Below are positions 1 to 14,867 of a stretch of 64,000 nucleotides of DNA, one piece after another. Where the stretch lies: the NCBI RefSeq assembly GCF_900169305.1, contig NZ_FWDP01000004.1:1178001-1242000 (forward strand), read 5' to 3'. The notes below the pieces were generated by a model, which saw only the letters and a list, made by a program, of their open reading frames with translations, searched no databases and was not told where the DNA came from. Within the stretch, counting starts at the first letter, position 1. The number at the start of each line of letters is the position of its first letter. Both the position numbers and the translations under genes were made by a program. The DNA comes from Marinilactibacillus piezotolerans (GTDB lineage: Bacteria; Bacillota; Bacilli; Lactobacillales; Carnobacteriaceae_A).

Positions 1-28
1 AACATGATCAAGGTTTGGAGGATTTACT

Positions 29-892
29 TTGGAATTCACTGATTTGAAAATGATTTATCCAGAAGCAAGTATCACTGAACGTCCTGTTTATGAAACAACT
101 CACTTATCCTTACCCTATAAAAACAAATGGATATCTGTCCCTCAAGCTTCTTTAACTGAAAATGAAATCGATTTACTGAAACTGGTTTATACACATAAAC
201 CTGCAACTGCAGCACAAAAACATCACTCTGTCTGGTATGACTATCTTGCCGGAAACAGAGCAGCTGTCCCCAGCCACATCGATTCTGTTCGTATGATCCA
301 ACTAAAACTCGTGAAAAAAGATGAACAGTTCGATGCACAGTTATGGTTTGATTCAGCCGCTGCTTTGTTTGATCCCCTTATTGATCACTTCTTTTTTACT
401 GATGATCTATTTATCATGCTGCAGTCGGGGGAGACCGATTTCAGTACCCGCGAAGAAATTGAAGGTATGCTGCAAACATTGGAAGATGATTTTTCTATTA
501 AAGTATTTTGCTTTATTGGTCAATTCTGGTCATATTCTATGAATCTCCGGACCCTTTTACAAGAAGAACTTAGTATTTTTTCTCAAGAACTATCGCACAT
601 GAGCAGTCGAATGGGTTCCCTGTCTGATGTTTCATTACATTATTTTACAGCCAGCAGCTTAGCAGATAGTGAAGTAGTCCAGCAGTTGAAGTTCAAGCTG
701 GAGTTTTTGGAAGACTGGAAAGAACTGGTACATGCCCTTTGGGAGAATCAGGGAAATGTCAGTATGGCTGCTAAATCTCTGTTTATCCACCGCAACACTT
801 TGCAATATCGGATGGAAAAATTCCAAGAAGCAACAGGGTTATCTTTAAAACAAATGAATGATTTAGCACTGTGCTTTTTGCTGACTTTATAA
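29..892 (+). CDS. PucR-type helix-turn-helix regulator-like protein
   Basis: A 287-residue protein starting at TTG; the sequence TGGAGG lies 7 nt upstream and decides the start. The last ~60 residues look like the PucR C-terminal HTH (HTH_30): a predicted helix ending in 'LWENQGNVSMAAKSLFIHRNT' style residues, then 'LQYRMEKFQEATGL', the usual pattern of DNA-binding helices in PucR/CdaR proteins. The N-terminal ~220 residues have no motif I recognise and no signal peptide or membrane segment, so it is probably a cytoplasmic ligand- or protein-sensing region. Its neighbours (YtxH-like protein, catalase) are convergent and separated by a terminator, so they give no functional clue. DNA binding is inferred from the C-terminal domain; the effector and targets are unknown. 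Confidence 0.7.
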   Translation: MEFTDLKMIYPEASITERPVYETTHLSLPYKNKWISVPQASLTENEIDLLKLVYTHKPATAAQKHHSVWYDYLAGNRAAVPSHIDSVRMIQLKLVKKDEQFDAQLWFDSAAALFDPLIDHFFFTDDLFIMLQSGETDFSTREEIEGMLQTLEDDFSIKVFCFIGQFWSYSMNLRTLLQEELSIFSQELSHMSSRMGSLSDVSLHYFTASSLADSEVVQQLKFKLEFLEDWKELVHALWENQGNVSMAAKSLFIHRNTLQYRMEKFQEATGLSLKQMNDLALCFLLTL

Positions 893-894
893 AA

Positions 895-948
895 AATAAA
901 CGATTAAAAGACCTCGCAACGAATTGCAAGGTCTTTTAATCGTTTATT
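895..948. terminator. Bidirectional terminator between convergent genes
   Basis: Nearly perfect 25-bp inverted repeat (arms 895-919 and 924-948, 4-nt loop, one C-A mismatch) with A-rich and T-rich ends. It sits between the stop codons of the convergent regulator gene and the YtxH-like gene and can serve both. Confidence 0.85.
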
Positions 949-951
949 TAA

Positions 952-1290
952 TTATTTGACTACTTTTTTTGCATCGTCCATCTTGTCGCTGAAGAAATGT
1001 TTCAAATCAGCTGTTACATCAGATAAACTGCTTTCAAGGTCTTTCACCTTATCTGCAGTACTGACCAAGCTATTGATTTCATCATCAGATAGCTTGTCTA
1101 ACACTTTAGAAGACTTTTTCTTATCTCCACCTAATTTGTTGAATACTTTTTTAGCGGCTTTACGATTGACGACTGCTTTTGTCTTTTCTTTTGCATTGTC
1201 AGAAGTAAAGATGAAAGACAGAATGCCGACTGCTACTGCAAGTCCTACTCCAATCAATACCCCTGCGTTAGGATCGTTCATCTTTTTCAT
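952..1290 (-). CDS. YtxH-like small membrane-anchored protein
   Basis: A 112-residue protein. I start it at the ATG at 1290 because GAAAGGA lies about 10 nt upstream; an upstream in-frame ATG at 1350 has no such site. Residues ~10-32 form one glycine-rich hydrophobic helix (AGVLIGVGLAVAVGILSFIF), followed by a lysine-rich, helix-prone region. This is the layout of YtxH/general-stress small proteins of Firmicutes, which anchor in the membrane and have no enzymatic activity. The exact role is unknown. It ends just before the shared terminator and is transcribed in the same direction as the catalase gene upstream of it, 84 nt away. Confidence 0.6.
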   Translation of the reverse strand: MKKMNDPNAGVLIGVGLAVAVGILSFIFTSDNAKEKTKAVVNRKAAKKVFNKLGGDKKKSSKVLDKLSDDEINSLVSTADKVKDLESSLSDVTADLKHFFSDKMDDAKKVVK

Positions 1291-1374
1291 TGATTTGTCA
1301 TCCTTTCTTGATCTATTAAGAATAGAATAACAGAAATCATTTATTTTCACTAAAGATTTACTTTATGGCTTTTT

Positions 1375-2199
1375 TTAAAATAGGTCCATAGCTGAAGTAT
1401 TATAGACATCTTTGGTAACAGGTTTCAGAATTGGTTTTTGTCCCATCGCTTCTGGTTTCCCTGTATAAATGAATTTCTGTCCATCTTTAGCTGTTTTGTC
1501 TTCTACTACTTTTTGGCTTTCCTCTCCTGCCGAGAAGTTGAATAATGTATGAGAAACATCACTGACTTCATAGCTGCTTGGAACTTGCCCAGGAACAACA
1601 ACGCCTTCTTTTTCTTCTAATTCCTTGATAGCTTCAATCCATTGCAACTGATGCTGGGTATCTCGAGCTAGTAAGAACCCTAACATATCTTTAACACCTT
1701 TGTCATGTGTCATTTCATATAATCTAGCCACTTGAAGTCGGCCTTGAGATTCAGCTGTTACATTCATTCTCATATCTGCCAGCAGATTCCCGCTTGATAC
1801 AATATAATTTGAAGTCCAGGCATTACCATTTGAGTCTTTTGGAGCTGCGCCCAGTCCATTTACAATCGCATGCTGTGGATTCATTCCGCCCATAACCGCT
1901 GCAAGTGCCGGGTCAGATTGGACTGCTTTATCTTGTGTAGCTAAGGGTGCACCTTCAAGTAATTGTGCAATCATTGTAGCTATCATTTCTACGTGTCCGA
2001 TTTCTTCTGTCGCTGTATCTAAAAGCAAGTCTTTGTATTTCTCATTTCCACGAGCATTCCACCCTTGGAATAGATACATATTCATAACGGACATCTCGCC
2101 CCATTGACCACCTAAAATCTCTTGCAGTCTACGTGCCATTAACGGATCTGGTTGGTCAGGTTTTGCATTATACTGAAGCTTTTTATCGTGCATAAACAT
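1375..2199 (-). CDS. Manganese catalase
   Basis: A 274-residue member of the non-haem dimanganese catalase family, which converts hydrogen peroxide to water and oxygen. A four-helix ferritin-like core is recognisable. Glutamates near residue 36 ('GGQWGEMSVMN'), the E-E-I-G-H-V-E motif near 66-72, a glutamate near 150 ('NVTAESQGRL') and the histidine in 'RDTQHQLQW' near 180 match the family's Mn ligands. Length is normal (about 270-300). The start at 2199 follows AAAGGAGA with 11-nt spacing. A haem-free catalase fits a lactic acid bacterium that does not make haem. I found no convincing PerR box upstream. Confidence 0.93.
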   Translation of the reverse strand: MFMHDKKLQYNAKPDQPDPLMARRLQEILGGQWGEMSVMNMYLFQGWNARGNEKYKDLLLDTATEEIGHVEMIATMIAQLLEGAPLATQDKAVQSDPALAAVMGGMNPQHAIVNGLGAAPKDSNGNAWTSNYIVSSGNLLADMRMNVTAESQGRLQVARLYEMTHDKGVKDMLGFLLARDTQHQLQWIEAIKELEEKEGVVVPGQVPSSYEVSDVSHTLFNFSAGEESQKVVEDKTAKDGQKFIYTGKPEAMGQKPILKPVTKDVYNTSAMDLF

Positions 2200-2354
2200 A
2201 TTATCAACATCTCCTTTAATTGGTATGGTACATGCTGAACTTTACCACGATAAAATTTGATTATCAAAAAATAGCGCTTGTTATTAAAAAAGAGCTTGGA
2301 ATAAAATAAATCTCTTGAAGGTCTCCTGCACTGACTTTTAAAATATAATCATAA

Positions 2355-2414
2355 AAAAATCGCGTTCATCACTTTAGCAGACAGATTCCTTACTAAAGTG
2401 GGAACGCGATTTTT
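2355..2414 (-). terminator. clpC terminator
   Basis: A 13-bp perfect outer stem (2355-2367 with 2402-2414, core TCGCGTTC) with a second inner pairing (ACTTTAG/CTAAAGT) and A/T tracts on both sides, about 40 nt after the clpC stop. It could also act on the plus strand. Confidence 0.85.
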
Positions 2415-2451
2415 ACTTAAGACTTTTGTTCCAGACTCTTAAACTATAAAA

Positions 2452-4944
2452 TTAATTATTGACTGGAACAGCTGCATCATTGGAATCCGTATTTCTTTCC
2501 TTTACTTTCAGCGTAATATTACCTTTTGATGCGCCGATTGTTACGTTGTCGCCGACAACGATATGCCCAGACAACAAGTCTTCACTTAAACGATCTTCGA
2601 TTTTATTCTGAATGGCTCTTCTTAATGGTCGAGCACCATATTCAGGATCAAATCCTTCTTTTGCAATAACATCCATTGCGGATGGAGTGATTTTTAGTTT
2701 AATACCTAACTCATCCATTCGAGTAACAATGTTCTGAGTCAGTAATTTAACAATTTCTCGTAATTCTTCTTTTTTCAATGATTCAAATACAATTGTATCA
2801 TCTACCCGGTTCAAGAACTCTGGACGGAATGCATTTTTGAGTTCTTCACGGATGCGTTTCTCCATGGCAGTATGATCGAATCGTTTATCAACTGCTCCAA
2901 ATCCTACTGACTTTTCATCACGGAGAGCCGTAGCTCCCAAGTTGGAAGTCATGATCATAATGGTATTCTTGAAGTCCACTTGACGACCTTTTCCGTCAGT
3001 CAGCAGTCCATCATCTAATACTTGCAGCAAGATATTAAACACATCTGGGTGTGCTTTCTCTACCTCATCTAACAAAATAACCGAATAAGGTTTTTGACGG
3101 ATTTTCTCCGTTAATTGCCCACCTTCATCATATCCTACATATCCTGGAGGTGAACCAACCAATCTACTAGTACTGTATTTTTCCATATACTCAGACATAT
3201 CTACTCTGATCAGTGAGTCTTCACTGCCGAACATTGCTTCTGCCAATGCTTTAGCCAGCTCAGTTTTCCCGACACCAGTAGGTCCTAAGAACATAAACGA
3301 ACCAATTGGACGATTTGGATCTTTCAATCCGCTGCGTGCACGTCTGATTGCTTTTGAAACTGCGACGACTGCTTGTTCTTGACCAACCACGCGCTCATGC
3401 AGTACTTTTTCCAGATTTAATAAACGGTCTGTTTCTTTTTGCTCCATCTGCTGAACAGGAATACCCGTCCATTGTGAAACAACTTCAGCAATATCTTTTG
3501 CAGTTACTTCTAAATGACTTTCATCACTGTCTTCATTATCAACTAGATTTTCAACACGCTTACGCTGTTTCATTTCTTTTTCGCGAATTTGAGCTGCTCT
3601 TTCAAAGTTCTGCTCTTGAATGGCTTCTTCTTTCATTCTAGTCAAATCATCCAGCTTCTGTTTTGCTTTAGACATGGTTGTTGGCTGATCACTTGCATCA
3701 ATTCTGACTTTAGAAGCTGATTCATCCATTAAATCGATCGCTTTGTCCGGTAGTTGTCTTGAGGTGATATAGCGTGTCGATAAATGAACAGCAGAATGAA
3801 CGGCTTCATCAGTAATCGTTACACCATGATGTTCTTCATAACGGTCTTTCAACCCTAACAAGATAGCTTCCGTCTCAAGCTCAGATGGTGGATCCACTTG
3901 AACAGATGCAAAACGACGTTCTAAAGCAGCATCTTTTTCAATATGTTTCTGATACTCATCTAATGTTGTTGCACCAATCGTCTGCAACTCTCCTCTTGCA
4001 AGTGCTGGCTTAAGAATGTTAGAAGCATCGATTGCGCCTTCTGCTCCACCTGCACCAATTAAGGTATGCAGTTCATCTATAAATAGAATGACTTCACCAT
4101 CTTCATAAATTTCATCGATGATTTTTTTCATACGCTCTTCGAATTCACCACGATACTTAGTACCCGCAACAAGGGAGCCCATATCTAAGGTCATCAATCG
4201 TTTATTTCTCAAAACCGGAGGTACTTCTCCCGCAATAATCTTTTGAGCTAATCCCTCTGCAATAGCCGTTTTCCCTACACCGGGATCCCCTACTAATACA
4301 GGATTGTTTTTCGTACGTCTGCTTAAAATTTGGATGATTCGACGAACTTCTTTGTTACGTCCGACAATCGGATCCAATCTATCTTCACGAGCCGCTTGTG
4401 TCAAGTTACGCGCTAGAGAATCCAGTGTAGGTGTCCCTTCAACGGATTTCGGGCCTTTCGCTTGTCTGCGACCTTTTATTCCGCCCCTTGTTTTATTTTC
4501 CTGTACACCTAATTTTTTCAAGATCAACTGTCTTGTTTTAGATAAGCTGATTTCTAAGTTATTCAGTATTTTTGAAGACAGAATATCTTCATCTCTTAAT
4601 AATCCTAACAATAAATGTTCAGTTCCCACTAATGGTCTCTGCATTCTTCTCGCTTCATCAGTTGCATACTTAATAACTTGACGTGCTCTAGGTGAATAAG
4701 GCAGCACAGCACTTGCTGGTATTTTACTTCCCGGTCCATAGCTTGAGAAATGTTCAATTTCTTCTCTTACCTCTTCTTCTGATAAGGTCAATTGGCGCAG
4801 TGTTTTTCCTGCAATTCCTTCTGTCTCAATGACTAACCCAAGTAGTAAGTGTTCAGTACCTACGGTACGATGGCGGAATCCTTTTGCTTCTTCTTGTGCA
4901 ATCAATAATGTTTTTTTGGCTTTATCTGTAAACAATTCATTCAT
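2452..4944 (-). CDS. clpC: ATP-dependent Clp protease ATPase subunit ClpC
   Basis: An 830-residue Hsp100 AAA+ unfoldase that feeds substrates to ClpP. In order: two Clp-N repeats (about 1-145), AAA-1 with Walker A GDPGVGKT at 219-226 and Walker B 'VILFIDE' near 285-291, a UVR/middle coiled region (about 430-467), and AAA-2 with Walker A GPTGVGKT at 554-561 plus the C-terminal D2-small domain. Length is typical. It lies 20 nt downstream of ctsR and must be cotranscribed with it. The adaptors mcsA and mcsB, which separate these genes in Bacillus, are absent, as is usual in Lactobacillales. Regulation is by the CtsR box upstream of ctsR. Confidence 0.98.
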   Translation of the reverse strand: MNELFTDKAKKTLLIAQEEAKGFRHRTVGTEHLLLGLVIETEGIAGKTLRQLTLSEEEVREEIEHFSSYGPGSKIPASAVLPYSPRARQVIKYATDEARRMQRPLVGTEHLLLGLLRDEDILSSKILNNLEISLSKTRQLILKKLGVQENKTRGGIKGRRQAKGPKSVEGTPTLDSLARNLTQAAREDRLDPIVGRNKEVRRIIQILSRRTKNNPVLVGDPGVGKTAIAEGLAQKIIAGEVPPVLRNKRLMTLDMGSLVAGTKYRGEFEERMKKIIDEIYEDGEVILFIDELHTLIGAGGAEGAIDASNILKPALARGELQTIGATTLDEYQKHIEKDAALERRFASVQVDPPSELETEAILLGLKDRYEEHHGVTITDEAVHSAVHLSTRYITSRQLPDKAIDLMDESASKVRIDASDQPTTMSKAKQKLDDLTRMKEEAIQEQNFERAAQIREKEMKQRKRVENLVDNEDSDESHLEVTAKDIAEVVSQWTGIPVQQMEQKETDRLLNLEKVLHERVVGQEQAVVAVSKAIRRARSGLKDPNRPIGSFMFLGPTGVGKTELAKALAEAMFGSEDSLIRVDMSEYMEKYSTSRLVGSPPGYVGYDEGGQLTEKIRQKPYSVILLDEVEKAHPDVFNILLQVLDDGLLTDGKGRQVDFKNTIMIMTSNLGATALRDEKSVGFGAVDKRFDHTAMEKRIREELKNAFRPEFLNRVDDTIVFESLKKEELREIVKLLTQNIVTRMDELGIKLKITPSAMDVIAKEGFDPEYGARPLRRAIQNKIEDRLSEDLLSGHIVVGDNVTIGASKGNITLKVKERNTDSNDAAVPVNN

Positions 4945-4964
4945 TCAATTTGTCCGCCCTTCTA

Positions 4965-5435
4965 TTATCTCGGCTCTTCGTATTTTAAATTTCCAATCAT
5001 ATTCCTGAGTAAGTTTGCTCTTATCTGATTATCAATGATTCGTTCCCCAGTGTATAATGTTTTATCCACTGCCACTAACATCAACTTAGCTTCTCTTTTT
5101 GATATAATATCATTTTCAAACAATCTTTGTACAACCGATTGCGCATCTCTTTCAGAAATACTCTTCCCAATAATTTCAATCATAGTATCCAGCACTTCAG
5201 ATTCATCCAGCAATTGTACTTTGATAATTCGGATGTATCCACCGCCGCCGCGTTTACTCTCTACTAAATATCCTTGTTGGATTGTAAAACGCGTATTGAT
5301 CACATAATTAATCTGAGAAGGAACGCAATCAAATAGCTCTGCAATTTCACTACGTCTGATTTCAACTTTCTCTTGTTGATTCAAAACTTTTTTCAAATAA
5401 GCTTCAATGATATCTGACATGTTTTGGTTTTCCAT
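4965..5435 (-). CDS. ctsR: Class III heat-shock repressor CtsR
   Basis: A 156-residue winged-helix repressor of clp genes. The N-terminal HTH ('RRSEIAELFDCVPSQINYVI') and the conserved wing 'YLVESKRGGGGYIRI' are clear; the glycine-rich wing is the thermosensing tip in this family. Family starts usually read M-x(3-5)-SDIIExYLKK; the ATG at 5435 is the first in frame because a TGA stop lies 9 nt upstream. No good ribosome binding site precedes it, whereas a strong TAGGAGGG lies ~80 nt further up (5512-5519 region) in the leader. First gene of the ctsR-clpC operon and autoregulated through the operator at 5560-5576. Confidence 0.96.
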   Translation of the reverse strand: MENQNMSDIIEAYLKKVLNQQEKVEIRRSEIAELFDCVPSQINYVINTRFTIQQGYLVESKRGGGGYIRIIKVQLLDESEVLDTMIEIIGKSISERDAQSVVQRLFENDIISKREAKLMLVAVDKTLYTGERIIDNQIRANLLRNMIGNLKYEEPR

Positions 5436-5559
5436 GTTGAATCACTATCAAAACAAAGATGAATGCGTATATAGTAGCTTCTTTTCTACACACATTCAAG
5501 TATTTGTTTCGATACCCTCCTATCTTTTTAAATGTCTTGCTAAAAATCTCGAGTTTTTC

Positions 5560-5588
5560 TTTGACTAACTTTGACTAATCATATTATA
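5560..5588 (-). promoter_or_regulatory. ctsR promoter with CtsR operator
   Basis: On the minus strand an extended -10 (TGGTATAAT, hexamer at 5583-5588) is followed a few bases downstream by AGTCAAAGTTAGTCAAA (5560-5576). This matches the CtsR heptad repeat RGTCAAA-N3-RGTCAAA in both halves, placed around the transcription start where a repressor would block initiation. Confidence 0.93.
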
Positions 5589-5651
5589 CCAGTCCTATTC
5601 TGATTTTTAAAGAGGCAAGGTCTGAGGGTATTCTATTCGAACGCACCTAAC

Positions 5652-5682
5652 AAAAAAAGCCATGCGGGTAATCGCATAGGCT
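5652..5682 (-). terminator. rRNA operon terminator
   Basis: GC-containing hairpin (AGCCATGCG with CGCATAGGCT, one bulge) followed on the minus strand by seven T residues, immediately downstream of tRNA-Lys. Confidence 0.88.
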
Positions 5683-5712
5683 TGATAATTTTGTATAAAG
5701 GTCAACGTCTGA

Positions 5713-5785
5713 TGAGCCATGCAGGGTTCGAACCTGCGACCCTCTGATTAAAAGTCAGATGCTCTACCGACTGAGCTAATGGCTC
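5713..5785 (-). tRNA. tRNA-Lys (UUU)
   Basis: 73-nt cloverleaf with acceptor GAGCCAT/ATGGCTC, anticodon loop CTTTTAA (anticodon UUU) and T-loop TTCGAAC. The 3' CCA is not encoded. Last gene of the rRNA operon. Confidence 0.97.
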
Positions 5786-5791
5786 AAAAAA

Positions 5792-5864
5792 TGGAGGTTA
5801 ACGGGCTCGAACCGCTGACCCTCTGCTTGTAAGGCAGATGCTCTCCCAACTGAGCTAAACCTCC
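5792..5864 (-). tRNA. tRNA-Val (UAC)
   Basis: 73-nt cloverleaf, acceptor GGAGGTT/AACCTCC, anticodon loop CTTACAA (anticodon UAC), T-loop TTCGAGC. No encoded CCA. Only 6 nt separate it from tRNA-Lys. Confidence 0.97.
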
Positions 5865-5886
5865 GGGATAAAATAAAAAAAGAGCT

Positions 5887-6003
5887 GCACGGCAACGTCC
5901 TGCTTTCACAAGGGGAAACCCCTCACTATCCTCGGCGCTGGGAAGCTTAACGGCTGTGTTCGAAATGGGAACAGGTGGATCCTTCCCGCCATCATTACCG
6001 CAC
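5887..6003 (-). rRNA. 5S ribosomal RNA
   Basis: About 117 nt with the conserved 5S core (CCTGTTCCCATTTCGAACAC, then AAGC...CAGCGCCGAGGATAGT) and complementary ends (TGCGGTAA near the 5' end, TTGCCGTGCA near the 3' end). Ends are estimated to within a few bases. Confidence 0.95.
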
Positions 6004-6110
6004 AATGACTCTTTTCTATTGTAAGAGAACCTTGTTCTCTGAAAACTAGATAGCTGATCTTGCTCACTCACATGTTTGACAACACCGCATACGCTTAGAC
6101 CAACATGGTT

Positions 6111-9023
<2,913 letters not shown>

Positions 9024-9184
9024 ATTGGTTAAGCGTATGAATTTAGCGATGAGAGTTTCATTCAAGGAACAAAACTGTTCTCAATTTTAAATATCTCGGT
9101 GTTGTTTCTTAACATGTTTGTGTTATAAATCAACTATCCAGTTTTCAAAGAACAAAGCACAACCTCTAATGATCGAGATTGTAA

Positions 9185-9257
9185 TGGAGCCTAGCGGGAT
9201 CGAACCGCTGACCTCCTGCGTGCAAAGCAGGCGCTCTCCCAGCTGAGCTAAGGCCCC
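9185..9257 (-). tRNA. tRNA-Ala (UGC)
   Basis: 73-nt cloverleaf in the 16S-23S spacer, acceptor GGGGCCT/AGGCTCC (one G-U pair), anticodon loop TTTGCAC (anticodon UGC), T-loop TTCGATC. Confidence 0.97.
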
Positions 9258-9288
9258 TGTATTAAAGTGATTGCAGTTTGCTTTATAG

Positions 9289-9362
<74 letters not shown>

Positions 9363-9469
9363 GATATATTGGAGCAAACAATTTGAAAAATTCTATTTAT
9401 CAATAATAGCAAATCTTTCAAAACTAAACAAAGTAAAAACCTGTGCAAGGTTCCGTTGCCCTAAAGGCA

Positions 9470-11034
<1,565 letters not shown>

Positions 11035-11209
11035 TTGAAAAGCTCAATTGTATTGATTGTGAATGAACCTTGTTCATTCGATAGTTGTCTTGATCCATAA
11101 AGAATCGAAGACCCCTGCACATTTGGTTGTTTTACTTTGTTCAGTTTTCAAAGATCTACTGTATTCATGGTGTTCCAATGTTTGTCGCCTCGTTATCAGC
11201 AACTTTTAT

Positions 11210-11238
11210 ATCATACCATGTTGTCGTTTCGCTGTCAA
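11210..11238 (-). promoter_or_regulatory. rRNA operon promoter P3 (proximal)
   Basis: TTGACA (11233-11238), 17-bp spacer, TATGAT (11210-11215) on the minus strand, about 175 nt upstream of 16S. Confidence 0.85.
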
Positions 11239-11308
11239 CAACTTTTTTCAACTGATAAATCACCATTTGAAATGTAAGCGTTACAGAACTCGCTGTGACA
11301 ACTACTAA

Positions 11309-11337
11309 AGTATATCTGTTTTCGATACGATTGTCAA
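11309..11337 (-). promoter_or_regulatory. rRNA operon promoter P2 (middle)
   Basis: TTGACA (11332-11337), 17-bp spacer, TATACT (11309-11314), preceded by an A/T-rich stretch that could serve as an UP element. Confidence 0.88.
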
Positions 11338-11407
11338 GAAAAAGTTTCATTTGTTTAAAACTTATTTCTTTAGCTGTTTCTTTCTATGCTTTGCAGCAAC
11401 GAGAATA

Positions 11408-11436
11408 ATCATAACAAGATATAGACAAATCGTCAA
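11408..11436 (-). promoter_or_regulatory. rRNA operon promoter P1 (distal)
   Basis: TTGACG (11431-11436), 17-bp spacer, TATGAT (11408-11413), preceded by an A-rich tract. The three promoters are spaced about 99 bp apart. Confidence 0.82.
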
Positions 11437-11460
11437 TACTTTTTTTCAAAATATGTAGAA

Positions 11461-11492
11461 AAAAATAGAAGCCCCTTATAATAAGGGAACTT
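11461..11492 (-). terminator. Terminator of the AI-2E-family gene
   Basis: Hairpin AGAAGTTCCCTTAT/ATAAGGGGCTTCT followed by a T-rich run on the minus strand, just after the permease stop and just before the rRNA promoters, so it isolates the two units. Confidence 0.8.
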
Positions 11493-11500
11493 CTATTCTA

Positions 11501-12805
11501 TTATGCTAAATCATCTTCTTCTTTATCTTGTTTTTCATGGTCGTTTTGACCTTTCTCTTTAATTTTCTTGTTTTCTTCTCTTCTGTTTTCTTTTGCTTCT
11601 TTAACCGTTTCTTTCATCTGATCATCCATTTGATGATCTCCTCTAACAGCTTCTTCTACAGTTCTGACTTCGTATTCACCAGAAACATCTCCGTAATATT
11701 TATTGTATCTCTTTTTAAATTTCTGGAATAATTCGACAACAATAACTTTTAAGATAGCATATATTGGTACACCAAAAATCAACCCGAAAATGCCAAGCAA
11801 GTCTCCAATAACGAGTAAGACTACAATGATCGTCAGTGGATGAATATGCAGTTGTCTTCCCATAACATTTGGCTCAATCAGATTTCCGTCAATAAACTGA
11901 ACGACCATCCACACAATAATGAGCTTCAGTACCATAAACCAAGAAGCGGTCAAAGCTACGACTACTGCTGGGATGAAAGCTAATGTCGGACCGATATACG
12001 GAATGACAGAAGTAAATCCTGCAATCAGTGCTAATACTCCAGGATATTCCAATCCGATTATCTGAAATCCAATAAACATCATTACGCCTATAGAAGTGGC
12101 TATAATCAACTGTCCTTTAATATAGGCTCCAACTTGGGAGTTGATTTCAGTAAAGACGCGTATGATTTCTTCTCTCCACTTGGGCGGTACAGCTGCGAGT
12201 GCTCCTTTCGACATCTTTTTTTCATCTTTTAGTAAGAAAAATAGAATGATCGGGAATGTAACCAAAGTGATGACTACATTCGTCACACTTGATACAACTG
12301 TTGAGACACTGCTAAGTCCGTTGTTCAGATATTCTGTAATATTTTGCGGTATCTGACCAACAAAGTTTTCTCCTTGTTCAATATACGTTTGAACATCTTG
12401 ACCATATGGCAGACCATTCAGCCACTGTGTCACTGTATTCGTAATTGAATCAATAAAGGACGGAAAGTTTTCTGCTAAGCTGATGAACTGATCTCTAAGC
12501 AGCGGAATTAGTGTTCCGATCAGGATCCCCAGCAATGCGAGCACTACCACATATAACAGACTGACTGAGAGGATCCGCTTCATTCCCTTTTCCTCTAAAA
12601 AGTCAATTAAAGGATTAAACAAGTAATAAAGCAACAGTGAAATAATAAACGGCATAATAATACTTGAGACAATAATAACCAGTGGTTCGAATAAAAAACT
12701 GACTGTATTAAAAAGTAAGAAGATAATACCAATCATAATCAGTATTCCCAGCGTATATACTAAATTCATACCTCCTAAAAAATTTATCCATCTTGATCTT
12801 TTCAT
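11501..12805 (-). CDS. AI-2E-family transporter (UPF0118/YtvI type)
   Basis: A 434-residue integral membrane protein. Two N-terminal helices (about 12-65), a central soluble-looking region (about 95-165), and four to five further helices including the family's glycine/proline-rich segment 'GVLALIAGFTSVIPYIGPTLAFIPA' match the AI-2E transporter (DUF20) family. Its ~65-residue C-terminal tail is very acidic and lysine-rich (repeats of E, K, D) and should be cytoplasmic and disordered. RBS GTAGGA lies 7 nt before the ATG. Some family members export autoinducer-2 or act as Na+/H+ antiporters; the substrate cannot be told from the sequence. Monocistronic, between lysS and the rRNA operon. Confidence 0.85.
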   Translation of the reverse strand: MKRSRWINFLGGMNLVYTLGILIMIGIIFLLFNTVSFLFEPLVIIVSSIIMPFIISLLLYYLFNPLIDFLEEKGMKRILSVSLLYVVVLALLGILIGTLIPLLRDQFISLAENFPSFIDSITNTVTQWLNGLPYGQDVQTYIEQGENFVGQIPQNITEYLNNGLSSVSTVVSSVTNVVITLVTFPIILFFLLKDEKKMSKGALAAVPPKWREEIIRVFTEINSQVGAYIKGQLIIATSIGVMMFIGFQIIGLEYPGVLALIAGFTSVIPYIGPTLAFIPAVVVALTASWFMVLKLIIVWMVVQFIDGNLIEPNVMGRQLHIHPLTIIVVLLVIGDLLGIFGLIFGVPIYAILKVIVVELFQKFKKRYNKYYGDVSGEYEVRTVEEAVRGDHQMDDQMKETVKEAKENRREENKKIKEKGQNDHEKQDKEEDDLA

Positions 12806-12909
12806 CTAAATTCCTACTTTCTTTAAAATATAGCGATTCGTACATACATTTTATCTTAAGCAGGGTTTAAATACGAGTAAATCGAACGTAGAGGTACTTT
12901 TGATTGTTA

Positions 12910-12953
12910 AAAAAGCGTTTGTCCGGACACATGTACCCAGACAAACGCTTTTT
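12910..12953 (-). terminator. lysS terminator
   Basis: 14-bp perfect stem AAAAAGCGTTTGTC (12910-12923) with GACAAACGCTTTT(T) (12940-12953), T-tract on the minus strand, 17 nt after the lysS stop. Confidence 0.88.
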
Positions 12954-12969
12954 GGATCCTATTCTTATG

Positions 12970-14496
<1,527 letters not shown>

Positions 14497-14634
14497 TTAA
14501 ACGATTGCCGTTTCTTATTATTGTACAGCAATATTCAATTGTTTTTTTCTGTCTATATATCTTACTTTCTTTTTTCACTGACTCACTGTTTAGTCTTCTC
14601 TCTGCAGGTTTAGGAATTCCCCCTGTTTTATAGC

Positions 14635-14664
14635 TTGCTCAACGCAAGTCAAGGTGCGTATAGT
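14635..14664 (+). promoter_or_regulatory. Possible promoter of the 28-codon ORF
   Basis: TTGCTC (14635-14640), 18-bp spacer, TATAGT (14659-14664) on the plus strand, immediately before the small ORF's ribosome binding site. A weak match; the leader would be only a few bases long. Confidence 0.3.
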
Positions 14665-14685
14665 AACTAGAGGGATAACTAATTG

Positions 14686-14772
14686 ATGGCTGCTTTTTAC
14701 AGTTTCTTTAGCGTTATCACAGGCTGCATTTTAGGAATTGCCCATGCAACTGCTGCCTTTTCTAATCAGTAA
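14686..14772 (+). CDS. Candidate 28-residue hydrophobic small protein
   Basis: An ATG-started ORF of 28 codons (begins MAAFYSFFSV, ends ATAAFSNQ) inside the 395-bp gap between lysS and hslO, on the strand opposite both. AGAGGGA lies ~10 nt upstream and promoter-like hexamers lie at 14635-14664. Residues ~4-25 form one hydrophobic segment with a signal-peptide-like A-x-A near the end. It resembles no family I can name; small membrane peptides and type I toxins have this general shape. It may also be chance. The rest of the gap (14473-14634 and 14773-14867) shows no coding signal to me. Confidence 0.35.
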   Translation: MAAFYSFFSVITGCILGIAHATAAFSNQ

Positions 14773-14867
14773 AATTAGTCAAGTATTCGATTTTTTACAT
14801 TCTGCATTATAGTAACATAACTTTGACTGTTCTTAAAGTCAGTATACAAAGAACTGTCGAAAACAAA

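Noticed and set aside
952-1330. 124-codon plus-strand frame opposite the YtxH-like gene
   Set aside because: It mirrors the minus-strand gene, which has the ribosome site, membrane helix and coding bias.
4945-4964. mcsA/mcsB lost between ctsR and clpC
   Set aside because: Direct ctsR-clpC linkage is normal in Lactobacillales, so this is not a deletion specific to this genome.
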